NCBI RefSeq assembly: GCF_028748185.1
Contig: NZ_CP118164.1
Span: 744,001-808,000 of the forward strand
DNA from: Bremerella sp. P1
GTDB lineage: Bacteria; Planctomycetota; Planctomycetia; Pirellulales; Pirellulaceae
Length of the DNA stretch: 64,000 bases
Direction: 5' to 3'
The notes below the pieces were generated by a model. That model searched no databases and was not told where the DNA came from. It saw nothing but the letters and a program-made list of their open reading frames with translations. Below are positions 56,459 through 64,000 of this stretch, piece by piece. The position numbers and the translations under genes were made by a program. Position 1 is the stretch's first letter. Every line of letters begins with the position of its first letter.

Positions 56459-58813
56459 TCACCGATCGTTCGTATCGACCTTCGCCCAAAATGGATGCAA
56501 GCGGTCTGCCCGGGTCCGGGCATCTTCCAGCATAACTTCGGTCGATGGCGTTACGTTGTTGCCGTAATTGCGTCCGTCGTAGGTGACGGTCATCCGCTCG
56601 TCGAAGTTGACGATGTCCGGCGTCAAATAAATGTTGGCTTTGCCGGTGCCACTTTTGATCAGAACACCATTGGTGGCCAGCACCTTCGCTTCGATCTTCA
56701 CCGGAACTTTCTTCGGTTCTGGGTAGTTGGCCGGCAACACCAGGCTGCGTTCAGGAAAGTCGCTCACTTCCAGCCAGAAGAAAAAGTTGTCCCACGGCCG
56801 CATCGAAACGACCTCGTATTCCTTGGGGAAGAAGTCACGTTTGTGCAGGTCCATCCAGCGAAAAAGATCCTGGATCTCGTCCTGAAAATGTTCGTGCCCT
56901 CGACCGCGATATTCGACGATGGTCGTGTCGAAGTTCGTCTTCGTCAGGTAGCGGTCAAAGTCGCGTGAATTGACCTCACGCTTATTCCCATCAAGCTCTC
57001 CGCAAACGAAGTACAGCGAAACGTTCCGGGCATTCTCCCAGTAGCGTGCGACGTACTTATCGGCCTTGGCAACGATCGGAATCACGCCGGCCCACAGATC
57101 GGGATGGGCCAAGCCGATATCCCAGGCTGCGTCTCCTCCCATCGAGTGACCGCTGAGGAACACTCGATCAGTATCGATCGAGAAGTGTCGCAGAGCATGC
57201 CGCAAGCTGAACAAGACAGACGCATGTTCGTAGGCGGAATAGTTGTATTCAAACTGGTGCTCTTCGGCCCACATCGGTGCGATGACGATGTACCCATTGC
57301 GGGCAGCCTGACCGGTGCGGATCTTGGCCTTCTCGCTATGCGAGCCTGCCCACCAGTCGACCTGCTGTTCGGCGGTAGTACCGGCTCCGTGGAGGGTCAC
57401 AATCGTGGGATACTTGCGGTAGGGATCGTATCCTTGCGGCAGCTGAACGTAATAAAAGAAATCGGATCGCCCAGGCACGCCTGGGACTCGCATCAGGTAA
57501 TAGCCTGGGATTTCGGAAGCGGTCTCTGGCTCGGCATTGCCCAGCGGCGGTTTCATGAACTGCAAGATCTTGGCGACATACGCCGGTGCACCACCTTCCA
57601 TGCCCTTTAGCTTTTCCAGAATGGCGCGGCGATCGACATCGTTACGGTTGCTGACGTATTCACTGACAAGATCACGGGCCTGAAAAACGCTCAACGAGAC
57701 AGCCAGGTTTTCCTGCGAACTGTTTGGCCCCAGGATCCAACCGCTGATGGCCAACGCCAGCTTCTCGTCAAGCTTCAACGACGGGTCGTCCGACAATCGC
57801 AGGTAAGGCCCCAGCCGATCCATGTTGTTGATGTTCAACTCGGCTTCCATCTCGGCAATTGCGGCTTCGACGTTCGGCTTCTGGGTCGGATCGGTAAACG
57901 CTTCCAGGTGCTCTTTCAGCAAGCCAAACATCTTGTCGCGGCGTTCGTAAGCCGTCTGATACTCGGTGAGCATCGATTTCACCTTCAACAGCGTCGAGCT
58001 GGCAACCTTGTCGCCGGGAAACTTGTTCAGCATGCCGTAGGCCAGATTGTGCTGCCCGGTATCTTTGCGAAGCTCGACCTCATCGATCAGGGTCGTGGCG
58101 CTCAGCTGAATGAGTTCTTCGTATTGCTTGCCGAACTGCTTCTTCAAGTCCTCGAAGTCATTCATCAGGGCCGACAACTCGGCGGCGGCGTCGCGGTAGC
58201 GTTCGGCCTGCAGGTAGAGCCGCACGATCTGTAGTCGCTGGGCGGCATCCTTGGCGTCGATCCGCCGCATCAGAATCTCACTCAGCTTGTCGCGCGGAAT
58301 GCTGCTGGTGCGGATGCGCATGTCCCACACATAGGGACTATCGGCCATCAGACCTTCGACGCGCGTCCACTCCGGCGTGATCTCGGTGATGCCCTGGATG
58401 ACATCGACTGGCCCGCGGGCCGTTTGCATGGAATAGATTCGGCGACCGAATTCGTCCCACGGAGTCACTCGAATGCCTTCGCCAACGGCGTGCACGCTTC
58501 GTCCGGAAACGGCTACCCGCTGATCGATCTTGATCCGCTCAACCGGCGTGGGGGCAGCCTCTTGGACGTCTTGAACCTGGTAAGTCGAGACAAACGTTCG
58601 CTTCAGATCGTTATCGACCAGAACGATCAACTGGTTGTCGACCGCGCCGGCGGTGGGTGTTTTGAGTGGGTCATCACTCATGCTGGCGATCTTGCCGACC
58701 GAACCTTCCAAACGCATCCCGTTCTTGAGTTCTACGATCGTGCCCCAGGCCGACGGAGGTACGCACAGCCAGATGACACCCAATGCGATGAGAGAACTTG
58801 TTCGTCGTTTCAT
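56459..58813 (-). CDS. Secreted alpha/beta hydrolase with large helical N-terminal region
   Basis: A 784-residue exported protein. Signal peptide 1-23 (ending SAWG). Residues about 25-150 are beta-rich and 150-430 are helical and repeat-like (tetratricopeptide-type character, e.g. LQIVRLYLQAERYRDAAAEL). Residues about 445-680 form an esterase/prolyl-oligopeptidase-like fold: IVTLHGAGTTAEQQ, nucleophile in FLSGHSMGGDAAWD, acid in CGELDGNK, His in RGRGHEHFQDE. The C-terminal 90 residues are beta-rich. It could be a polysaccharide esterase or peptidase; I cannot choose. Start ATG 58813; the signal peptide decides against the longer frame. Confidence 0.85.
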   Translation of the reverse strand: MKRRTSSLIALGVIWLCVPPSAWGTIVELKNGMRLEGSVGKIASMSDDPLKTPTAGAVDNQLIVLVDNDLKRTFVSTYQVQDVQEAAPTPVERIKIDQRVAVSGRSVHAVGEGIRVTPWDEFGRRIYSMQTARGPVDVIQGITEITPEWTRVEGLMADSPYVWDMRIRTSSIPRDKLSEILMRRIDAKDAAQRLQIVRLYLQAERYRDAAAELSALMNDFEDLKKQFGKQYEELIQLSATTLIDEVELRKDTGQHNLAYGMLNKFPGDKVASSTLLKVKSMLTEYQTAYERRDKMFGLLKEHLEAFTDPTQKPNVEAAIAEMEAELNINNMDRLGPYLRLSDDPSLKLDEKLALAISGWILGPNSSQENLAVSLSVFQARDLVSEYVSNRNDVDRRAILEKLKGMEGGAPAYVAKILQFMKPPLGNAEPETASEIPGYYLMRVPGVPGRSDFFYYVQLPQGYDPYRKYPTIVTLHGAGTTAEQQVDWWAGSHSEKAKIRTGQAARNGYIVIAPMWAEEHQFEYNYSAYEHASVLFSLRHALRHFSIDTDRVFLSGHSMGGDAAWDIGLAHPDLWAGVIPIVAKADKYVARYWENARNVSLYFVCGELDGNKREVNSRDFDRYLTKTNFDTTIVEYRGRGHEHFQDEIQDLFRWMDLHKRDFFPKEYEVVSMRPWDNFFFWLEVSDFPERSLVLPANYPEPKKVPVKIEAKVLATNGVLIKSGTGKANIYLTPDIVNFDERMTVTYDGRNYGNNVTPSTEVMLEDARTRADRLHPFWAKVDTNDR

Positions 58814-58980
58814 ACAAACACGGAAGAGAGAAAGGCGCGAAATCGTTTCCAAATTATAGATTAGGTCAAACGCCGCTCCATCCAATGGTTCTCAAGCGAC
58901 TGCCCACTACCATTATCGAGGAACCTGCCAGAGGGGCAATAAAATCGTTACAGATCGTTCTACCGTTTCCCACCATTGGC

Positions 58981-59023
58981 AAAAAAACAGGGGGCAACAC
59001 CCGGTTGATACCGGATGTGCCCC
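58981..59023 (-). terminator. Terminator of the DUF1559 gene
   Basis: On the minus strand AGGGGGCA pairs with TGCCCCC (with CCGG inner arms), followed by TGTTTTTTTGCC. It lies 50 nt past the stop of the gene at 59074. Confidence 0.8.
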
Positions 59024-59073
59024 CTTTGCCTCGATTTAGAAGAGAGTCGAGAAGAGCAGCCTCGGGGGGGGAT

Positions 59074-59982
59074 TTAGAACTCGCCCAGCACTTGGCCGTC
59101 GCGAGATGCCATCAGGTTTCGCCAAGTATCGACTTGGATCGTTTCGGCAATAAAGCGGCTTGAGCCATCGCAAAGCACGATCTGCACGCCGCCGGGATGA
59201 CGACTTCGGGCAGCGAACATCGAAGGAGCACTCGACGTGGCAACATCGCACGGAAGGTTCTTCTGCGGCAAGTTATTGCAGTAGCTGGCGCTGTAAATAC
59301 GATCCGGCTCCGAAGAGTTTGGCATCAGGTAGCCAGAAACCGAGCTTCCATCGCCCCACCAGGAATAGGATCGCAGGTCTTGTCCTTCGGCCTGGAGTTT
59401 CTCGGCAAACAATACGGTGTTGGCGGTGCCGTCGGTAATGTCGCGGAAACCAAAGTACCCTGCCGAGCCGACATTGTCTGAGACGTACTTGAATGGTGCT
59501 CCCTTGAACTCGACACCATTGACGGTGCCTTGTGCGTAGCCCGTGTTTCCGAAGTTCGCCCCATAGTTATGCGACGTGATCGTCCCGAACGGTTCGTTCG
59601 GCGAGTCACTCGGACACGATAACGCGCTCAGCCGGACCACGGTGACGTCCGTATTTTGACTGCCGCTATAACGAGCCGTATCGTCGTAGTACTTGTCGGT
59701 AATGTTGTAGTTGCTGTACAGATTGTCCTGTTCGATGAACGGCAGGATCGAGACCTGCCAGGTTCCCCAACAACAACCGTAGGCACCGCCAGGAAAGTTA
59801 ATGTACGTGTCGTGATAGTTGTGGATCGCCAAGCCTAGTTGCTTCAGGTTATTCGAACACTGCATCCGGCGGGCAGCTTCTCGGGCCTGCTGCACCGCAG
59901 GCAGAAGCAAGGCGATCAATACACCGATGATGGCAATCACAACAAGAAGTTCGACGAGGGTAAATCCTCGCAAAGCGCGCAT
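59074..59982 (-). CDS. DUF1559 pseudopilin-like protein
   Basis: A 302-residue protein characteristic of planctomycetes. The type IV prepilin leader and helix ([20 protein letters not shown]) are cleaved by a prepilin peptidase before Phe. Next is [23 protein letters not shown], the family block, and the C-terminal H-x9-DG motif ([12 protein letters not shown]). Start ATG 59982 (MRALRGFT), not 59994. It follows a small lipoprotein gene on the same strand with an 83-nt gap, a pair seen repeatedly in these bacteria. Surface or pilus-like role is inferred; the peptidase at 25571-26869 is a candidate processor. Confidence 0.93.
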   Translation of the reverse strand: MRALRGFTLVELLVVIAIIGVLIALLLPAVQQAREAARRMQCSNNLKQLGLAIHNYHDTYINFPGGAYGCCWGTWQVSILPFIEQDNLYSNYNITDKYYDDTARYSGSQNTDVTVVRLSALSCPSDSPNEPFGTITSHNYGANFGNTGYAQGTVNGVEFKGAPFKYVSDNVGSAGYFGFRDITDGTANTVLFAEKLQAEGQDLRSYSWWGDGSSVSGYLMPNSSEPDRIYSASYCNNLPQKNLPCDVATSSAPSMFAARSRHPGGVQIVLCDGSSRFIAETIQVDTWRNLMASRDGQVLGEF

Positions 59983-60065
59983 ACGACGAACCACGTTAAA
60001 GCTCCAAAAGAAGGAAAAAGATGTAGTAGCTTGGGAGCAGATGAGGTGTGGGTGTTTGTCGCCGC

Positions 60066-60515
60066 TTAGGGGATGGCGAATTGAAACGAATTCTCCTCTC
60101 CATCAACGACCGTAATGGTTTGTTCGCTCTTGCTATTCCATTTGGAAGGAATGCGTTCTTTCGGCAGGGCGCGTCGTGACTCACCAGGCTCGCCTGCCGC
60201 CATCTCGTTGGCATCGGCACTGTTCACGCGAACGGTATACGTTCCCGGCGGTAATCCCCGCTGGCGATCTAAAGCAAACTTTCCGTCCAGGATCGTGGCT
60301 CCGCCAGGTCGACCCGTGGTGCGATCTTGCGGGTCGAAAGAGATCGAACCGGTATCCAGCGGCTGATTGCTCAAGGTGACTTCGCCAGTGACTGCCTGAC
60401 GATTCAGCGGATCGGCAGTACCCCCACAGCCGGCTAACAACAAAGTGCTCACACTCACAACCAGCATGAGTCCTACAGCATCAATTCGCTTGGTCCAGTC
60501 CTTCGACACAGGCAT
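60066..60515 (-). CDS. Small secreted lipoprotein (carboxypeptidase-regulatory-like fold)
   Basis: A 149-residue protein with a lipoprotein signal (lipobox LLAGC, Cys30 or nearby). The mature part looks like a single beta-sandwich: [20 protein letters not shown], then [20 protein letters not shown] and a C-terminal strand [16 protein letters not shown]. This pattern (a T-G-x-V-T start and a PGTYTVR strand) is the usual companion of DUF1559 genes. Start ATG 60515. First gene of the two-gene unit. Confidence 0.85.
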   Translation of the reverse strand: MPVSKDWTKRIDAVGLMLVVSVSTLLLAGCGGTADPLNRQAVTGEVTLSNQPLDTGSISFDPQDRTTGRPGGATILDGKFALDRQRGLPPGTYTVRVNSADANEMAAGEPGESRRALPKERIPSKWNSKSEQTITVVDGEENSFQFAIP

Positions 60516-60838
60516 GCGGAAACTCGATCTGAATGAAGAGGAAAAGAAACCGAGACTAACTTGCCGCCTTACGCTTTGGTCGCGGTCGGTTTGACCACAC
60601 TAAAACGATGGGTTTTATGCTATAATGATGTCACGAAATATCAAGTCCTAAAAAATATTTCATAGTAATTGGCCAAAGAGTGATCACCTGCCCTGGGAGC
60701 ACGACTTTGCGGATTCCGCGCGCAACATCCCATGAAGCTTAAGCTTAGTGCTGACACATCGCCGCTGGTGCATATTTGCCGCTGCCAAGAGCGTGCGGCT
60801 AAGAAGGTGGGGCGATGAACAAAGATTGATCGTGGCCG
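60516..60838. other. Gene-free stretch between HAD and lipoprotein genes
   Basis: 323 nt, AT-rich near 60600-60670. It must hold the minus-strand promoter of the lipoprotein gene (TTGATA near 60640 with a weak -10 is possible). An extended -10 (TGCTATAAT, 60618-60626) faces the plus strand, where no gene follows. The 12-nt palindrome AAGCTTAAGCTT lies near 60736-60747. No terminator found for the HAD gene. Confidence 0.45.
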
Positions 60839-61474
60839 CTACCCGGAGTATTCGATCACTAGCGGCAACAGTTCGTCCATGTGCCCAAAGCAGTGTACAC
60901 TTTCCGACGACGTATAGCTGCCGGCCGGGTCGTAACGCAAGACGCGCATGCCGGCGGTGACCGCGGCCGAGACGCCCACATCACTATCTTCGACGACGAT
61001 ACATCGCTGGGTCGTCACCTTCATTGCCTGGGCAGCATGCAGAAAGATGGCCGGATCAGGCTTCCAGGCACCAATCTCGTAGCAACTAAACACGTCGCTT
61101 CCAAAGAACGGAGCCAGTCCGCAGACGTTCAGTGCGAGCTCGATCTTGGGCTTGGGTGCGCTCGAAGCCACGCACCGCGCCAGGTGTAGCTTTTCAAGCA
61201 TGGCCAACACACCGGGCATGGGCTTCAGTTCGGCTTCAATCCGCGACGCGGCATATTCGCGGTAATCGTTCTCGAAGTTAACGGGCAGCGTTCGGCCGAG
61301 CCGCTTTTCGACGTCGGCCATGATGTTGGCCATTCGCTGCCCGCGGTATCGCTCGGAAATGACAGCCAACGGTTCGCCAAGTTCCGGCAGCATATCCAAT
61401 AAGGCCTGAGAGCCGAGGGTCTCGCTGTCGACCAACGTGCCGTCCAAATCAAATATCACGCACGGGTCGGACAT
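60839..61474 (-). CDS. HAD-superfamily phosphatase/phosphoglucomutase-like protein
   Basis: A 211-residue HAD protein of the beta-phosphoglucomutase/GPH group. Motif I is IFDLDGTLVDSE (Asp8, Asp10), motif II VASSAPKPKIE, motif III lysine in GAWKPDPAIFLHA and motif IV VVEDSDVGVSAA. The helical cap lies at about residues 18-85. Start ATG 61474. Substrate unknown; likely a sugar phosphate or related metabolite. Downstream of the gene at 61515-62108 with a 40-nt gap. Confidence 0.88.
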   Translation of the reverse strand: MSDPCVIFDLDGTLVDSETLGSQALLDMLPELGEPLAVISERYRGQRMANIMADVEKRLGRTLPVNFENDYREYAASRIEAELKPMPGVLAMLEKLHLARCVASSAPKPKIELALNVCGLAPFFGSDVFSCYEIGAWKPDPAIFLHAAQAMKVTTQRCIVVEDSDVGVSAAVTAGMRVLRYDPAGSYTSSESVHCFGHMDELLPLVIEYSG

Positions 61475-61514
61475 GGCCGGAAGAACATTCCCTCAAAAGA
61501 TGACCGCTCGTGGG

Positions 61515-62108
61515 TTACCAGATGCGGCGGGGCGAGCAAGCGGCCAGACGTTTCGAGGCCAGTCGCGGGTGACTGGCGGTTAAGCGAAGATTCGGACGGT
61601 CTTCCAACTGGGAAGCTGTCTCCAAGTCACCTAACAAGAAGCAAAGATCGTCGCCGGTGGTGGTCGTTACCACATCCATCATGCCAGAAGGGGACCGAAC
61701 CAGTCGCTGCTTCTCAACATTCAAGCTGAAATAAGCCAGCAGATCTTGGCGATCGGACAGATAGGTGATGCGGTACGGGTCGTCGGCCGAGCCGTCCCCC
61801 GTTTCCAAGAGACCCTGCAGGATCGATTCGGTGACGAAACGCTCGAGTTCGGCATCGTCATCGCAGCCCATCTGCTGGGCGGCAATCGATGCATAGAGAT
61901 GTGCCGAAGGAGATGCTACCCAGGCAAACGGCATCATTTCGGTCTGCTCGAACATTTGTTCGTAGCAGCCGCGCTGGCACAAATCGGCCAGTTGGTTTAC
62001 GAAGCTTCCTGCCGAACAAAAGTCGGTTTCCGTTTTCACTTCCTCTTGAAGTTTCAGGAAACCTTCTCGGCTAGGTGCTTCGAGAAATGCCTGGTAGTAA
62101 TCGATCAT
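61515..62108 (-). CDS. Hypothetical protein
   Basis: A 197-residue acidic protein I do not recognise. It is predicted to be mostly helical in the first half (FLKLQEEVKTETDFCSAG, then LADLCQRGCYEQMFEQTEMM), followed by a mixed half with TYLSDRQDLLAYFSLN and a short basic C-terminus. No signal peptide or membrane helix. Codon use matches neighbours and the frame is intact, so a real gene is likely. Start ATG 62108; an inverted repeat 82 nt upstream could be its control site. Confidence 0.65.
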   Translation of the reverse strand: MIDYYQAFLEAPSREGFLKLQEEVKTETDFCSAGSFVNQLADLCQRGCYEQMFEQTEMMPFAWVASPSAHLYASIAAQQMGCDDDAELERFVTESILQGLLETGDGSADDPYRITYLSDRQDLLAYFSLNVEKQRLVRSPSGMMDVVTTTTGDDLCFLLGDLETASQLEDRPNLRLTASHPRLASKRLAACSPRRIW

Positions 62109-62409
62109 TCAAAGCCTTCAGAACGGGTTCGCTTGGAAGCAAACTTGCAAGTGACTTTTGTTTTGCAAGGTTTGCCGTAGCGACTTGAATGACATGCAAG
62201 CATGTCACTCTTCTTTAGACTAACGACGACGTTTTAAAAACGCAATAACTTACGCGTTGTTTGTCGCATGATTTTGTGATGCTGTTTGTCATGTTTCATC
62301 AAACAACAACCGCGCGCGGTATGCATTTCGAACCATAGCTCTTCAAAGCGCGAAGGCAACTGACTTGTTCACGCGAAGCAAACGCGCACAGCAAACTTTC
62401 ATGTTGCCG
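62109..62409. other. Gene-free stretch with a perfect palindrome
   Basis: About 300 nt without a gene. TGACATGC (62190-62197) and GCATGTCA (62200-62207) form a perfect 8+8 dyad with a 2-nt centre. Near 62257-62295 the word TGTTTGTC occurs twice. The region should contain the minus-strand promoter of the 62108 gene. Confidence 0.5.
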
Positions 62410-62455
62410 ACAAGAAACAAAACACGCCGCGAACACTACGAAGTGCTGCGGCGTG
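62410..62455 (-). terminator. Rho-independent terminator of the YjfB-like gene
   Basis: Minus-strand CACGCCGC (62448-62455 reversed) pairs with GCGGCGTG (62423-62430 reversed), an 8-bp stem with an inner hairpin, followed by TTTTGTTTCTTG. It is 26 nt past the stop at 62481. Confidence 0.8.
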
Positions 62456-62480
62456 ATGTGTTTCGCTAGTCGAAAAGAGC

Positions 62481-62681
62481 TTAGCCGGTCGTGTTGATCA
62501 AGTTACCGGTACCTGGCGACTTGCTAATTCGTGCGGCGGACTCAATCAGCTGTACGGCGGCATCGCCTTGCAGCTTTTGAGCATCCAAAGACTTCTTCGC
62601 CACGGCGATATCGACCTGATTCTGTACCTGAGATTGTTGAATCGCACTCGCTTGTGCTGCGATCCCATCGACACTTGCCAT
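62481..62681 (-). CDS. YjfB-like small motility-type protein
   Basis: A 66-residue helical protein matching the YjfB/putative motility protein pattern: an N-terminal VDGIAAQASAIQQSQVQNQV, then DIAVAKKSLDAQKLQGDAAV and a short tail. In other bacteria YjfB-like genes are often controlled by flagellar sigma factors; function is unknown. Start ATG 62681 (MASVDG), since the longer frame to 62723 adds basic residues unlike the family. It has a clear terminator and a possible sigma-28-type promoter (62758-62786). Confidence 0.75.
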   Translation of the reverse strand: MASVDGIAAQASAIQQSQVQNQVDIAVAKKSLDAQKLQGDAAVQLIESAARISKSPGTGNLINTTG

Positions 62682-62757
62682 TTCCTGCTCCCAAGGGGTG
62701 TTTCTGAGTCTGCGGCAGGCCACTTTTCTTCAAGAAAACGACCACACCGTGTCTCTT

Positions 62758-62786
62758 TCATCGGCAAAAGGGGGCGAAAGACTTGG
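62758..62786 (-). promoter_or_regulatory. Possible sigma-28 (FliA)-like promoter of the YjfB-like gene
   Basis: Minus strand: CCAAGTCT (62779-62786) resembles the -35 TAAAGTTT at five of eight positions, and GCCGATGA (62758-62765) matches GCCGATAA at seven of eight. The spacing is 13 nt rather than the usual 11, which weakens the call. It is 76 nt upstream of the start. Confidence 0.25.
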
Positions 62787-62834
62787 TCAAATCGTGACCA
62801 GAAGAAAGTTGTGCTTATTTTTCCGGTTAGATGA

Positions 62835-62958
62835 GGAAAACCGCAGAGCCAAGAGCAAAGAAAACCACCGCGGATTACGCAGATATTCGCGGATGCGGAG
62901 AGGATCGCCTTTGGCGATCTTAGTTATCAGCGTCGATCCGCGTACTCTGCGGTTTTCC
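62835..62958. repeat. Non-coding dyad element with 14-bp perfect terminal inverted repeats
   Basis: GGAAAACCGCAGAG (62835-62848) recurs inverted at 62945-62958. Between them is a string of related words (GCGGATTACGC, ATATTCGCGGAT) and a 7-bp hairpin GATCGCC-TTT-GGCGATC (62903-62919). It ends 3 nt before the stop codon of the VWA gene and encodes nothing. It resembles in style, not in sequence, the element at 32482-32803. Confidence 0.7.
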
Positions 62959-62961
62959 CTC

Positions 62962-64000
62962 TTACCCCAAGACTTCTCGCTTGCGTTGGATGTAATCCCA
63001 CACCACGTACCGGTCCAAATCGTTGCCGGCGGTGAAGAAGACGCGGCCTTTGGTCGATTCGGCCAGGCGGTAGGCAAAGCGGATGTCTTCTTCACTCTGC
63101 GACCAGCTGGGGACCAGGAACATGTTGATCGTGATGCCCTGCTGCTGACAGAGCTTGCCTTCCCGCATCGTGGCCGCTTCGGTCCGTTCGTCCGGCGGAT
63201 AGAGCAAAAAGAGCTCATGCCCTTCGAAGTGAGCCGTCGGCAGGCCGTCTGTTATCAAAATGATCTGCCGGTTGGGTGTATCCTGGCTGCTGAGGAAAAG
63301 TCTTGCCTGCTGCAGGGCATGCTGGATGTTGGTGAAGTGAGGTGGAATTCGATATTCGCTCACCTCAGGCTTGCTCATATCGGCCCTCAGCCGAACGACC
63401 GGATCATGAATGGTCACCGGTTTGGGCAACAAACCAATCACTTCGCCTGGGGCAACCGGCTTGGCGAAAGAGTACATCTCGATCATTTGCAGGAAGTCAC
63501 CGGGGAACTCACTGCGGATAAGCCCCTGCATGGCCAGGGCCATCCGCTTGACGTTGGCGTACTGGGCGTCGTACCGCATGCTCCCGCTCATATCCATGAT
63601 CACGCAGGTCGCACACTTCGGGTTGTTCTTCGTCTTGTGAATAACGATGTCTTCGCTCCGCATTTGCAGCGGCCGCTCGTCCCCCTGGCGCAGCATCGCG
63701 TTGATCAGCGTCTGGGGGATGTCCATATTGGTCAGCGAATCGCCGAACTCGTAATCCTTGGTCGATTGCAGTTCGACCGCCCCTTCCCCTTCGATCGGTC
63801 CTTGATGCCGCCCCGAGCGTGACGCTTGCAGGTTGCTGAAGATCCGCTCGAGCAGTTTTCCCTGGAAGATCTTGTACGCTTGCGGCGTCAGGTGCACGTG
63901 CCCCGACTGGTTGGTCAGGCCCTGCTGCTCGGCTTGCTCGCGCAGATATTGTTCGACCTGCCGCTGCAGCTGCATCAGCTGTTCCATCTCGCCGGGGTCG
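62962..64000 (-). CDS. VWA-domain protein (5' end outside window)
   Basis: At least 345 residues are visible and the frame stays open to the right edge, so an internal Met at 63987 is probably not the start. The N-terminal part is helical and Gln-rich (QLQRQVEQYLREQAEQQGL). The von Willebrand A domain has the MIDAS motif DMSGSM, later threonine/aspartate positions near HFTNIQHAL and ILITDGLPT. The last 40 residues include VFFTAGNDLDRYVVWDYIQ. Such VWA proteins in planctomycetes often occur with MoxR-type ATPases; none is visible here. A metal-dependent protein-binding role is inferred. Confidence 0.85.
   Translation of the reverse strand, partial: DPGEMEQLMQLQRQVEQYLREQAEQQGLTNQSGHVHLTPQAYKIFQGKLLERIFSNLQASRSGRHQGPIEGEGAVELQSTKDYEFGDSLTNMDIPQTLINAMLRQGDERPLQMRSEDIVIHKTKNNPKCATCVIMDMSGSMRYDAQYANVKRMALAMQGLIRSEFPGDFLQMIEMYSFAKPVAPGEVIGLLPKPVTIHDPVVRLRADMSKPEVSEYRIPPHFTNIQHALQQARLFLSSQDTPNRQIILITDGLPTAHFEGHELFLLYPPDERTEAATMREGKLCQQQGITINMFLVPSWSQSEEDIRFAYRLAESTKGRVFFTAGNDLDRYVVWDYIQRKREVLG

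Noticed and set aside
56352-56567. 71-residue plus-strand frame after ilvD
   Set aside because: It runs through the ilvD terminator stem and into the convergent hydrolase gene.

Overview
The window reads as ordinary chromosome of a marine-type planctomycete, probably a Pirellulales relative of Blastopirellula/Bremerella. That placement is inferred from gene content. It rests on a DUF1559 pseudopilin paired with a small lipoprotein, a DUF1080 protein, two secreted sulfatases, Tat-exported sugar isomerase/epimerase and Gfo/Idh/MocA proteins, a fused AroDE, an ATP synthase a subunit with a long N-terminal extension, frequent GTG/TTG starts and many genes without a clear Shine-Dalgarno site. About 57 genes and one tRNA are supported. 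I see no phage, insertion sequence, CRISPR array or defence island.

Layout. 1-5.3 kb: tail of a secreted/anchored protein, tRNA-Arg(TCT), an ADP-ribosylglycohydrolase, an orphan larE, a Tat-exported TIM-barrel protein and a Rho-N/DUF4912 protein. 5.9-14.4 kb: a complete F-type ATP synthase operon (two AtpI/AtpZ-like genes, then a, c, b, delta, alpha, gamma, beta, epsilon). 14.6-19 kb: an FHA-like protein, a 65-residue protein, a YfhO-like membrane protein and serine acetyltransferase. 19.4-24.9 kb: EF-G paralogue, membrane protein, hisA, hisH and an OmpA-type lipoprotein. 24.9-33.6 kb, all on the minus strand: a conserved hypothetical; prepilin peptidase-shikimate kinase-AroDE; mutL; and an NtrC-type regulator with its histidine kinase, the two separated by a 322-bp palindromic non-coding element. 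33.7-39.3 kb: pnp, rpsO and comEC. 39.5-48.7 kb: two sulfatases, a membrane protein, pyruvate kinase, a Gfo/Idh/MocA oxidoreductase, an SDR and xylose isomerase. 48.8-54.4 kb: PAS histidine kinase, CheA, a lone receiver protein, a HAD phosphatase and a DUF1080 protein. 54.6-64 kb: ilvD, a secreted alpha/beta hydrolase, DUF1559 pseudopilin plus lipoprotein, another HAD phosphatase, a hypothetical, a YjfB-like small motility-type protein and a VWA protein cut by the right edge.

Functionally, central energy and biosynthetic genes (ATP synthase, pyruvate kinase, shikimate, histidine, Ile/Val and cysteine steps) are interleaved with planctomycete polysaccharide and surface functions (sulfatases, xylose isomerase, DUF1080, Gfo/Idh, pilin-like proteins, prepilin peptidase) and signalling (two histidine kinases, CheA, two regulators).

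I did not find a clearly new multi-gene system. The items most worth a second look are the nested palindromic element at 32482-32803 and a smaller relative at 62835-62958, the unusual extensions on ATP synthase subunits a and b, the Arg/Gly/Asp tail of PNPase, the EF-G paralogue with altered switch I, and the FHA-like/65-aa pair behind the ATP synthase operon. All positions, starts and motifs were read by eye; family names come from motif recognition, not database searches.
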